Positions 34,291 to 46,100 of a stretch of DNA of 64,000 bases are shown here, piece after piece; position 1 is the stretch's first letter, and every line of letters starts with the position of its first letter. The notes under the pieces were generated by a model, which was given only the letters and a program-made list of their open reading frames with translations, did not search any database and was not told where the DNA came from. Source of the DNA: Sphagnum magellanicum (taxonomy: Eukaryota; Streptophyta; Sphagnopsida; Sphagnales; Sphagnaceae); contig CM038915.1 in assembly GCA_021904315.1 (NCBI GenBank), forward strand, positions 18,910,001-18,974,000, in the 5' to 3' direction. The translations under genes and the position numbers were made by a program.

Positions 34291-37200
34291 TATGACGACA
34301 TCTTTCCATTAGGCCGCTGTGATCACAGATTTCGTGATCACAGCAGCTTTCCAATTTTCCCCCCAACTAACTGTGTTCATACCCATCTCACAGGTTCACC
34401 AGTCAAGCATTGACCAATGGCAGGAGCTCTGAGAGCTTTAAGTTCAATTGTGACTTACCATACAATGACATCTGTTCTTTTTTTCATGAGAACATGTGTT
34501 CCCATAGTTCCTAACATCAAAATGATTAAAATAAGTGGTGGATCCTAGCAACAAGAAAGCCAATAGCTTTCCTTAATACCATTGTTATATCAAAAAACAT
34601 ATGGGAAAGATATGTCACAAAGCTCACTAAGGATGATGTGTATTAAAATTTGCCTTCATATTGGCACCTTTTAGCCCTCAAGATCTACTCCAAGCACATT
34701 AGATCAACTGCCACTACATCTCCAGTTTCTTCATCAATAATTTTGGTAGTAGCATCCCAAAATAGGACTCAAGGAACATCTAATTCCTACAACTCAAAGA
34801 TTTAGTCTTCTTTGTGAAACCTATGCAACCTTCATGAAACCCAATAACCAAGGAAGGCGAAAACTACAAGAAAGTTCCTTGTTAGGACAAACACACAATT
34901 TTGGAAGGCCCATGGCCACATGACTCCCTAGTCCATTTGGTGGCAACAACCATGTGAACAAGAATTCTCCATTTTCAAATGTTGTAAAGTTAATCAAACC
35001 CTACTTGCAAAATTGTGGTGCGGTGAACCATTCCGGAACATGTTCAACTTTGTTTTGTTCACAAGCCTTCACACCCGTGGTTCACATTGAGCAACAATTG
35101 TCAAATTTTTGAACCTTACTTGAAGCTACTCAAACCCTAATTTCTTCAAAAGGTCTTGATGATTATAGTGAAGGCCCAATGTCTTTGATAATTGTGGTGA
35201 AAGGCTAGTTAAACCCTAATTTTTGTAAAATTTATTTAAAATTATGGTGGGGTGAATAATAATTCACCATTCCAGAACATGTTCAACATTATTTACTTCA
35301 TAAGCATTTCACACCCGTGGTTCACATTGAATGATTGTTTTCTAGTTCTTGAACCTTATGAAGCTATTCAAACCTTAATTCCTTTATACGCTCTTTAGAA
35401 TTATGGCGAGTGTCTAGTGTTTTTGATGATTGTGACAAGCTTGGCTAATGTTTCTGAATGCATGTTAAGAGTTAAATTAAAAAACCCACCACCAATGACA
35501 CCACCTAGCTTTAGTAGGTAATATAAATTGGATGTTTCTCTTGTTGGTTGTTATTATTTTGATGGTTTATTTTCATGATGAGCTTGTGGTGCTTTGAGTA
35601 TTAACATTTTATATTGATTTTTGGTTTAAACAACTTTTGTTTGGAGAAATTTGAAATTCTAATGTTATTTAAATTGATTGCAACTTTTTATGAAAAATAT
35701 GGACAATCAAAAAAGACCCCAACCATGAGCTTCGTCCCAATTTATTGTGACATAATATGTTATTGGAACCTTTGACCTAGTATAAGCCTTCAACAACATA
35801 CTTTTGAACTTGTGCACAAGAGTTTGAAACATGCATCCAATTTGCATGACCCATGAAGACTTTTTGAAATTTTGGGAGGGATTGAATTTGCAAAGCATCA
35901 GTAGATGGAAATTTGGGTTCAAGCACATGTTGGGTTCATGCGTTGCCATTGTGACCAACTGAACAATTGCAATTTCATGCACCACCACAATTTTATGCAC
36001 TTGCATTGATTGAAGAACTAAACTTTGCATTGATCAAATAGCCACAACCTTAGCCTGATGCACTTGTATTGCAAAAAATTAATGACACATGAAGTTTCAA
36101 TAGATCTTTTCATGGAGGTGAAACCATTGGACTAATGTGCATTTGTCCTTTTTAATGCATGTTCATGTAAATATTATTAATGACTTATTATAGAATTTTA
36201 ACATTTATTGATCATAGATTAAGTGTAATAAAACAAGCTCATAATCAATTTATGAGTGGTCTTGTTGATGTTATAATGACAAATGTTTTTTTACCAAGGT
36301 CTTTTAGTTCAAGATTCATGAATTTTTACTTAAAAAACTGAAGGATTCAACATTTTAGGAACAAAGTTTTGACATGAAAATGTAATATGTTATGAATTTT
36401 ATACAAAATTATGAAACAAAATAATATTTATTTCATTAACATTTTCAATAGTTTTGAATTGCTTCATAAATGAGTAAAGACTTGACTTTTATCAATGTTA
36501 TTTGTTTAAAACCACCACTGATTGATAACATATTACCACATTTAATTTATACAAACCTTAAAACCATTGCTCATAACAACATTGTATAGGACAAAACGTT
36601 GGGTCAAATAATCAAATTTGTTGCACAAGATATTCAATTTCAAACATGTCCCTTTCATTTCAAATTGCCAATTTGCCAATTCACACGATTGGCCTCTATC
36701 ATGAATTATTATTTTGAAAACATAAGTTAATAAAAATATGTTTTGGAAGCTATGTAACATTAGATGGTCTTGGGAGGATTGCACTTTTCAAGTTTATAAA
36801 AAAAAAATTCCAAAACCATTAATATGGATCCATAAATTTCCACAACCGCAATTTGGAACTAATACACAAATAAAATATTTGCACATATACAAAAAATTCT
36901 CTATAGTTAAGAAAAAATGAATTTCAATTGAACAAAAAAATTGCTAAAATACAAATAGGTAATAACCTTTTTTATGCTAACATAAGGATTCAATTTATAA
37001 TTGTAGGACACACCATCCGTTGTGCACAAGATTTTAACTTTTGATCATCTTGCATTTGAATCAAATGGCAAAATGAAACATGACTTAACATATACAACAT
37101 TATTTCAAGTTCAATCTAAAAAACATTTATATTATCCATTGTCAAACAAAAACCTTCAAGTAAATTATTTTATACAAGAAATCGGGGGGTACACAATGTG

Positions 37201-38534
37201 TAAAGTTTGGGATTTACTTGCATCAAACGACCATTTTTAGGGGAGGTATTACATAATTGTCCAACCTATTTTTTTATCACCCTATTGTTATTTAATTTTC
37301 TAACATATACATATTAAAGCCACCTTATATTAATTATAATCCATTATTTCAGATTATTACATACCTTACATTATAATTAAATTGATTATTTGAATAAAAT
37401 GTACTCTATTTTAAAACTAATTAACTTATAATTTTTATTCAACAACCAATATATTGCACCTTATATTTTACTTATGAATTTTTTACTTTTTTTTACTAAT
37501 GTCCCTTGCCAGACAAGAAGAAATGTATCATTTTAAAACAACATCATATGAAATAACAATTGTTTGTTTAAAGTCTTATCATAAAAAAATTATTGCCATA
37601 ATTTTTAAAAAAAAGTTATTTAAAACTACATTTTCAAACCATTTTTAAATATTCAAATTTATTTACATCACATATCTTTTGTTTAAATGAAACAAGAATA
37701 AAAAAATATTCAAACATGCTGCTTGGGAATTAATGCTATATCAAACAAATTTTTACATCCTATCATGTTATATTGACCATGGCATAAATGATATTTTACA
37801 ATGTAGTAATGTTTTTATCACATACATTTTCAATAACAAATTCAGGTGTTGAATTTATTACTATTATTTTCAATGAAAACCCATGAAAAAAATTGTACAT
37901 AATTACAATTTATAAACCACCACAAATGATTTTTTTATTCATTTATATATTTAAAAACATAATGAAATATGCCTACCAATTCTCCACCCATAATAATCAA
38001 AGATTTTAGTGTAAACATGTTAACAAATATGACTAAATTGATAACATTGTAAATTTATATGAATGAACATCATTTAAAAATTGTTTGTATTGAAATCACA
38101 ACCCTTAATAATAAACAAATAGATCATATATGGACTAATGCTTTAACACAACGATGTCATGTTGGATCAACATAAGTTTTTTGGACAAATCATAACCTTA
38201 TATATTATTTTGCATTCAAATGATCAAATTATGTTCTTCAATTTACTTTGCCATCCACCGATCAAACAATCAAAAACAAAAATAAATTTCATAATCCTCA
38301 AACACTTACATCTTGTATTTATTCTTCAATCCCTAAATTGGGAGGACCCACATGAACTTGTGATGCATTGTTATGACATTATCATTTGCAACTAGTTGTG
38401 TACAGGTGACCACAACTTTTCATGTTGCAAGGCCTCTTGTTGCTAAACCCTAAACCCTAGAAATTTCATCCTTTCTTTGTGCTTCAAACCCTCAACTACC
38501 CATGCAAGATTTGTCATCACATTACCATTTGTCA
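34291..38534. other. AT-rich non-coding DNA
   Basis: Apart from the 239-bp tandem duplication at 34989-35460, nothing is recognised. Several short open frames (for example 36030-35707 on -, 37022-37240 on +) show no domain, no splice context and composition like the surroundings. Confidence 0.5.
34989..35460. repeat. Two tandem copies of a unit of about 239 bp
   Basis: TTCC(G/A)GAACATGTTCAAC occurs at 35031 and 35270, and TTCACACCCGTGGTTCACAT occurs in both units, each followed by TTGAACCTTA and then AAACC(C/T)TAATT. The copies are clearly diverged. No coding sequence is seen. Confidence 0.75.
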
Positions 38535-39364
38535 CTAGTTGTTGCAGGTCACCACAACTTTACCTGTTGCATGGCCGTTGATGCTACAAGCCCAAGCATC
38601 TGCTGACTTCTCCAATGGGTATGTAGAATCCATAATCACCTTCAGCTTCCCTGCCTCCACCAAATCTATCACCTCTTGTAAGTCTGTTGCATTGGGTATC
38701 ATACCAAATGGCACGAATTTGTGCTTTGAGAATGTGAGCTTGTTGTACCAATTCCTGGCTATGGTCTTGAATGTCGGCGTCATGTCAATCACCATGCCCT
38801 CGGGTGCAAGTTCGGCTTTGAAGGCCTCGAAAGGTTGGTAGGCTGCCAAGTGCACCACCACATCATATTTCCATCCTGATGGGCTTTTGTATCTCATGCC
38901 CTCTGGTGTTTTGTAGTCTAGCACTTCATCAGCTCCTAGGTTCTTCACCAAGGCCATGTTGCGAGCACCACAAGTTGCTGTTACAAAACAACCTCCTAGC
39001 TTTGCTAACTACACATGAAAACAATAACTAACATTTCAGGAGCTCCATTACATAAATTATGCTTGTTTGAAAGATTCTACAAAGAGAATACCATTGAATT
39101 TTGAATCTATTTTGTCATTGCTGCATAGGAGGCGGGAATGCAAACCTGAACGTATAATGTTCCGACCCCGCCAGAAGTTGCTGTGATGAGCACATTCAGA
39201 TTGCTGCTTCCATCAAGTCTGATGCCAGCCATATTCTTAGCACTCTGGAGAGCGGTGAGACCAGTAACAGGCACAGAAGCACCTTCTACTGGTGTTATGG
39301 TGGGTGGTCGCTTCACTGTGGATGTGATCGGTGCTAAAGCATACTCTGCCAATGACCCACCTTT
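38535..39364 (-). CDS. Quinone oxidoreductase-like protein (ceQORH type), C-terminal two exons
   Basis: Exons at 39364-39146 and 39008-38535 (GT-AG intron between, phase 0) give 230 residues. The sequence reads KGGSLAEYALAP, VPVTGLTALQSAKN, the nucleotide-binding Gly motif TATSGGVGTLYVQ, then LAKLGGCFVTATCGARN, LGADEVLDYKTPEG, and the end GHATGKVVVTCNN. This matches the C-terminal two thirds of the chloroplast-envelope quinone oxidoreductase homologue, a zinc-free MDR-family NADPH enzyme acting on reactive carbonyls or quinones. About 95 N-terminal residues are missing; an AG acceptor (CTGCAG) precedes the first visible exon, so more exons should lie at higher coordinates, but none was found up to about 44 kb. 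It is either a gene with a very long intron or a truncated copy. Confidence 0.8.
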
Positions 39365-39604
39365 CTGCAGGTGATTTGCACATACTCACAAACTTTCAGA
39401 AAAAAACAACATGATTTTCGACGTTGTGTTCAGGTCAAGTGATCAATTGGCGATTTTCATGATCAACCCAAGCCAAATAGGATTTATTCAGATTGTAAAG
39501 GACCAAGCAGACTAGTGCTCAAAGAATTTGGACAATATGTGAGATGGATCCAACAAAGATGGAGGATTTTAGGCGAACCCTGCAACTCTATCCTTTTTTT
39601 CAAA

Positions 39605-40602
39605 GTAGCTTAAGGGATTCTGGCCCCTAGGTAATAATAATAGGTCTATTTTTGAAAGATGATATTTTGGCTTGTGTTGAAACTTATAGAGTTAAGTTAT
39701 GGAGTTATAATATCTTGAAGGATTTTGGTTTTCTTTTGGAGGATTCTTTGAAGATTATATTTTTGCATGGTGAAATATTTGAGTTTCCATAATTCTTCTT
39801 TTGCCCTGAATTACTTTTTAATGTAAATGGCAAGGCCACAGTGTGACACACCCCTTGTTTCCATTTTGGTGACTAATAGTCGGCATCATCCCAAGAAGGA
39901 TTTAGCATTGGTGAAGTTGGAAAACTCTCAAAACCGTACAAAATCTAGCGGGAAAACCTGACACGGCACTAGGAACCTGCCTAACTATGGCGAACTCTTT
40001 TCTGGGGTGTGATCAAAGTTGGCTAAATTTTCAAGAATTTTTGAAAGAATGGTTTTCTTTAAACCTCTTTGGGCACAATTTTGCACCAGTTCACTACAAG
40101 TTCGCTAGAAAACAAAATTCTTCTGCTAACCAAGCCAATGCTGTGCGCACACCATCCTGCATATCATGATTTCATGTCGCACAAGGTCAATGGTTTCCTT
40201 CCTTTCAGTCACTGGGTTTGACTAGAGTTTTTCAATCTGCATCATTAATTGCATAGGCCCCTGATTGATGGCCAGAACACGGTTTTTGGCCTTGCCTACC
40301 AAGGCAAGGATATTGTGTTTAGATTCATTATAATAGTAGCTTAAGGGATTTTGGCCCCTAGGTAATAATAGTTCTATTTTTATATGAGGATTTCTGAAAG
40401 GTGATGTTTTGGCTTGTGTTGAAACTTGAGATTAGTTATTATAGAGTTATGATATTGTGAAGGATTTGGTTTCTTTTAGAGGGGTTCTCTGAAGATCATA
40501 TTTTTGCATGGTAAAATAGTTGAATTTTCATAATTCTTGTTTTGCAGTAGGATACTTTTTAATGTAAATGGCGAGGCCGCAGAGTGACACACCCCTGGTT
40601 TT
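39605..40602. repeat. Pair of direct repeats of about 260 bp (39611-39865 and 40342-40602)
   Basis: Both repeats start near AGTAGCTTAAGGGATT and TGGCCCCTAGGTAATAATA, share TTTTGGCTTGTGTTGAAACT and ACTTTTTAATGTAAATGGC, and end near GTGACACACCCC. About 470 bp separates them, with no coding capacity. They lie upstream of the visible quinone oxidoreductase exons, probably in its intron. A small terminal-repeat (TRIM-like) element is possible, but TG...CA ends and a target-site duplication were not confirmed. Confidence 0.65.
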
Positions 40603-40849
40603 GTTCCTGACTGGCAACAGGACTGCCCTCTGAAATGCCTAAGCGCCTTCTTATGTAATTTTTGATGGAGGAATGGGTGGCTTCTTGGTCATTTGCTGAC
40701 TCAGTTTTTGGCAAACATTGGATCTTTCAAAATAGGACCAAGGTGGCTTTTATTATCATTATTATTTTAAAGGTCAATTCAACAACCACCCACAAGAAAA
40801 CCAGTGCAAAATATTTGTTGAGATGGCTAGAGTGAACTAGCACCCATCA

Positions 40850-41390
40850 ATGCACCAGTTGGCTGTTCTGTCCATCGTTCTGTCCATTGCATGGGCTGTT
40901 TTTTCATCTGGCTCCCGACCCTGTGTCAACCAACATTGTATCAGTCAACTTTTTTTTGTTTCTCATGACATTGAACTTTGTTTTCTTGGCCATTTTTTTT
41001 CAACCCTGATGTATGTATTATCCTCCCTTTAATTACCCTACTATCCTAGTTGCCCTATTGACCTACATTTTGGCCCTACCTACCAACTAATAACCAACCC
41101 TTTTAATTTTATCTTTTCCTGGCTAAACCTTTATCATTCTACAAAATCTTTATCTTTTTTAAACCATTAATTTTTAGTTAAATCTTCATTTTTTTTGAAT
41201 TTTTTTTCCTCTCTCAACAATTTTAAAAAAATCTTGGCTCAACCTATATCTCTTAACAAGAAAATTACATATATATTTCAAACTTTTATCTTTTGGCAAA
41301 ACTTTTATCTTTTTTTAGGTAAATTTTTATCCCTTGTCTAAAATTATATATTAACCCTCTTACCTACCTACTCACCCACTTGTTATAAAA
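40850..41390. repeat. Dispersed AT-rich repeat with (CCTA)-like tail, copy 2
   Basis: Shares blocks with 11661-11990 in the same order and orientation: AGTTGGCTGTTCTGTCCAT, CTACCAACTAATAACCAACC, then a CTTACCTACCTACTCACCC tail. The middle is expanded by T-rich sequence. Family unknown. Confidence 0.5.
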
Positions 41391-43076
41391 TTATTTTTTT
41401 GCATTTAAATACATTTATATAATGTTTAGGGTTTATAGCATCTACCATTAGAATTATTTAAGGCTTTATGTATTTATTTATTTGGGCTAATTAACTTTAA
41501 AAATCTAGGTCTAAGTTTTCATTCATCAAATTTTTCATTTCAATAGTTTTAAAAATCAAAGCATAATTAAATGTTATAATTTTTTTTGTTTTTGATTTGT
41601 ATGGTCTACCATGGGATGTAGGTATTGTGTTTTAAAATGATTTTGAATTTATAAAAACCATGTAGTCTTAATTGAAATTAATTGGTTGACAACCCAATTC
41701 AAGAATGCAATACCCACATCAACTTTAGGGCTTAACCCACCACTTTAAGATGGCTTGGGATTCCTAAAATCAACACCTATTTTTATGACTCAAATGTAAG
41801 TATATTGCTAAAGCAATGGTTTTGCTTTTTGCAATACTTGCACATTGGTTTCAATGAAAATGACCCCATTTTGGTTCATAGTTGTTAGTTGAAGACATAA
41901 TCCCGAAATGCTATTTTTGCATCCCCTCACATTGGGCTTCAAAAGGATAGTAAGATCTTAATAAATTGGCATCTATTATATGATTCATATTTAAGAATTG
42001 CAAAATTTTGCTAAAATGTCAATGGATGTTTCATGATCCATATGTGGATATTGCACATGATTTTAAGAACATAATTTGTATATTTTCAATTTTGAATAGA
42101 ACCTAGTTTGACAACATAATGTGTACAAGTTATTTATATAACATCAATGAAAATAAATTACCTTTATATCAAGTCTTGAATAAAATTTTCAAAAACAAAA
42201 TCATTCCATCACTCCAAAGATTAAAGTTTTTAAAAAAACATCTTATTTCACTATGATTCATATTTGTTCAAATTTACAGACTTTGAAACCATAGACAATA
42301 TAGAATGAATGATAATTTTATTAATGTCATTGCAAATATGGATCAAACTTAATCAATGTTATGATTTATATCACAAGATGGAACAACAATTTAAGTTTTT
42401 TCCTTTAGTGGCATCTTAAATATAAATCATTTTATATGTGAAAAAATGTTTGTCCAAATGTAGTGATGCTCACATTGCGAGATTTAACTAAAAATGCCAT
42501 TGTACAAAGACTTCCATGGTTATAGTGTTTTCAAGTGAATTTTGGCACTCCCTCGAACAAAAGGAAAAATAGGTATTAAGAAAAAAATCTAGTGTGAATT
42601 TCAAAAGAAGGCCCAAAAATGTGAAGAAAATTGCAAAAGTTTTCAAACCACAAAATTCATTTATGCCCATGTTTAGTATTTTTATTGTCAATTCTGTGAG
42701 GTACCCAAATTGCCGATCATCCAGAAGAAAATTTATCCAAATTTGCTATAAACCTGACATGAAACTAAAAAAATGTGAGGATCCTCCTATATTTAAAAAA
42801 TCCAACAATTTTGGAAAACAATCTTGGAAATTGACAAAGTTTGGCCATTGTTTTGTGAAAAATCCTTTTTACAGGTAATAATGACATGTCATAAATTGCC
42901 CAGTATGTTTGGAGGGCACCTTAAATCCATTAATATTCCCTCCTGATGATGCAGGAGGTTCTCTTAAGTTACTGGGCAAGCTCTTACATTTTCATAAGAG
43001 CGTTTTTTCCTTTGTGCGATGACTAGGATCTTGGCTGTTAGATATGGAAAAATATCTGTGACAATTGATTAAGCAT
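41391..43076. other. AT-rich non-coding DNA
   Basis: Nothing is recognised. Short open frames at 42488-42691 (-) and 42594-42878 (+) overlap on opposite strands and have no recognisable features. Confidence 0.5.
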
Positions 43077-43181
43077 GGTAAGGCGCTGAGGTGGGGGCAT
43101 TACCAGGATTTGATGCCTGCCCTTGGCTGCTGGCTGGGGCAGACACCTTATTTTTGTCATGCCCCATCCAAAGGCCTTACC
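43077..43181. repeat. Imperfect hairpin with arms of about 46 nt
   Basis: GGTAAGGCGCTGAGGTGGGG on the left pairs imperfectly with CCCCATCCAAAGGCCTTACC on the right; GGGCATTACCAG pairs with the region before GCCCC, and ATGCCTGCCC with GGGGCAGACA. It is more GC-rich than its surroundings. It could be a short fold-back transposon or a transcribed hairpin; nothing seen decides between them. Confidence 0.5.
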
Positions 43182-46100
43182 TGGCATGAAATCAGATTTT
43201 TGGGTCCAAAACCAAGCTGCCCAGACTCCAGAGAGTGTCACCAGTTCTTAAGTGCCACAAATGGTGTGCAGTGCATGGCATGGTTAGCCAAAGTGGGGTC
43301 CTACTCTCACAGATCCATTAAAACAGTGTCTGGTTTATTGTGTACCTAGTATCTGTGAAGAGGCCACTACTTCAATAGCAAGGGACTGCCACAGCAATGA
43401 GGAGGATCCTTGAGACCACTTAATGGTGCAAAGAACTCATTAGGGTGGGTTTGTCCCACAAACCCTAATCCCACAAATAAACTCATACAAAATTTGATAA
43501 AAGGAGAAACTAATCACCGTGTCTCACACATACAAACACTCCAACCACATTGCAAAATCCATAGAAACAAGCTGTATTTGCTCCCTCTATTTTCCCACAA
43601 CCAAGTTTGGAGATGTTGATTGGGACCTCAAATAAGGACGACTGATGTGGCCTGAGCACCATCCAGAATCTCTGGAAATCTCACAAAGCCTCCTCCTCAA
43701 CTTGTAAAGCCCCAAATTGTGTGCAGTGTGAAGTGCGTACTAGACATGGTCAGCTGACTGCGAGCCTGAGTGCACCAGCTCCCGATGAATGCACCACCAT
43801 GGATGGATGGTGTGTGGACAAGATACTTTTTTTCATTGTGTTCTTGTTCCTCAGCTAACATCCCCTGAGCTGAGGGTTCTAAAAGTGTGCCAGGGGTTCT
43901 AAGATTCGGGTTCATCAAACTGGATGGCCTCAAATGCTTAAATGAGTGTTGTGTTCGCGAGTGCTGGGTCATGCCAGCCCCAAATGTGCCTCTACTCAAC
44001 ACACTAAACACTGTGCCAGTGAAATGTTTAACGATTCAAAACCAGGCCTGTCAAAACTGAATTTGAACCTGAACTATGGATGCTGTTCCTTTTTAAAGGG
44101 GTACAGGTTCTTGAGGTAAATGAGTACAACCTTGTACAGAAAACCTGGAATTGGAGGTTTAAGAAATCCAAAGAATTGATCTCAAGACCAAACTAAAGGT
44201 TAAAAACCAAATTTAAAAAAAAAAAACTGGGATCGAAGGTTTCTTTTGAAATCAAGGACTGAACAACATTCATGCACATTGCACACCCAAAATTACAAAA
44301 GGAAATTGCTGTACATTTTATTTTTATTTATTTCACATTCTACCTTTTCATGGTGGGGCAACCTTCCTGGGGACTAAGCCATCTGGACTATTTTCTTTTT
44401 GTTTTAAGCACTTAAAGTAAAAACTAGTGTTGGGTGAGTATCACAAACATTGTGAGCACCCACCAAGGTTTCAGGTTGGTTCTCACCATGAAGAACAGCA
44501 GGTACCATAGCCAGTGATACTCACTTTGATATCTGGCTATTGGTTCTCTAGGAAGTGAGAATAGTCACTTTCAGAACTAAGTGAATATGATATCCTTCAC
44601 AACCTTAATACCCAATAAACAGAAATGAAGATACCCAGATTTGGTTCTCACTATTAGGAGTGTAAGGGTCTAGGGCAGGTAATAGGTAGCGTCTATGATG
44701 GTTAGTAAGGTCTAGGTCCCGGTTTCTTAGCTGCAATTTCCAATGAAAATTTTGGGGCTGAAGGCGGCACCACCCAACCATTGGGGAACTAATAATTATT
44801 ATAAATCTTTTTGTAAATTTTTTCAATGAAAACAGGATTTTTTTTCCTAGTTTCCCAAACAATAGACTTCATTTCAAGAATGCACAAATGGTAGTCAATC
44901 ATGGTTGTGTGTAGAGAAGATATAAAAAATTTGTACGAAATTTGTAAATATAGCATTTGGCATGGTTTTTAGACCTAAATCCATGGTGCTCTAAACAAGG
45001 ATCATGCTAGAGCCATATTAACTATTTTGTAATGAACTATGTTCCTAATGGCAAGCCTACCATGTTCACTATTGATACATTAATATAGTTTTGTTTGCAC
45101 TTATCATTCAAAGTGGCATATTATAAACAAAATGAGTCAAGTTATAAGATGCCTACTACATGCAACTATTAAGCCCAACTACTAAACATTCATATTTTTC
45201 ATCACTTAATGCTTTGAGTTCATTGAAACTTTTGTTCAAAAAAATGGTAAGTGTAGATGTATGGTCAATGTACCATTGATGTTGAATGAAGTTTTTATTG
45301 CATATGTTAATTTCATGACTTTTGGTTTTATATGGTTAACATTTAGGATATCTTTTATGTAATATCTTAACATGTTTTTTATTTACACATTAATGAGAAT
45401 TTTTTTCATGGGCTTACCCCTATTGTTAAAAAAATGTGTAAGGGTAAAACCATGTTCAAAGGAATCAAAGGTGCTAAAGGTCTAGTCCTTTCCCAAGGAT
45501 AAAGCTAATCAAAGTTAACATGCAATTTCAATTTATTGTGACAATTTCAAAATTAAAACTAGATGGCAACCTAATGATTTTGAAAACTCAATTTAACCTA
45601 CCTGCCTATGCTATTGCCCTACACCTAATAGCTAACCCACATTTGTTGTTTCGTTCTAATCATGGACTCATCATTTCCCTTGAATCACATGTTACCCACT
45701 CACAATTCATCATTCTATTTTTCTTGTTATTAAATTATTGTATTTTTTTATAGTTGTCAAGTCTTTTTAACATTTAAGTTTTTGCACTAAACTTCGTCAC
45801 ACTTCATTAGAAGGAATCCAATTTTTTGTAACCAAGAAAAAAATGACTAGAAGTTCTCAATGACTTTATGAATGACCAATTACATCATACAATTGTAGCT
45901 TTTCATCCTACATGAAAAATAAATAATCATAAATGTATTGTTTTTGTCACTGATGGATGATAAAATTACATATGATAATAACAATATCATTAGTTCACAA
46001 GTTTTTTCATCCATAGGACACCCATAACAAAGGATAAAATGGTGCAAGCTTTTAATTGTCACTTCTATGATTATCAAATGACTATATCTAAACATGGCAA

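Noticed and set aside
35707-36030. 107-codon frame on the - strand
   Set aside because: No domain, no splice context, low-complexity composition (Met/Val/His-rich from repeated CAT/GCA motifs). Looks like chance in AT-rich DNA.
43038-43349. Overlapping frames on both strands near the 43-kb hairpin
   Set aside because: They overlap the inverted repeat and each other. Codon composition reflects the GC-richer hairpin; no recognisable protein.
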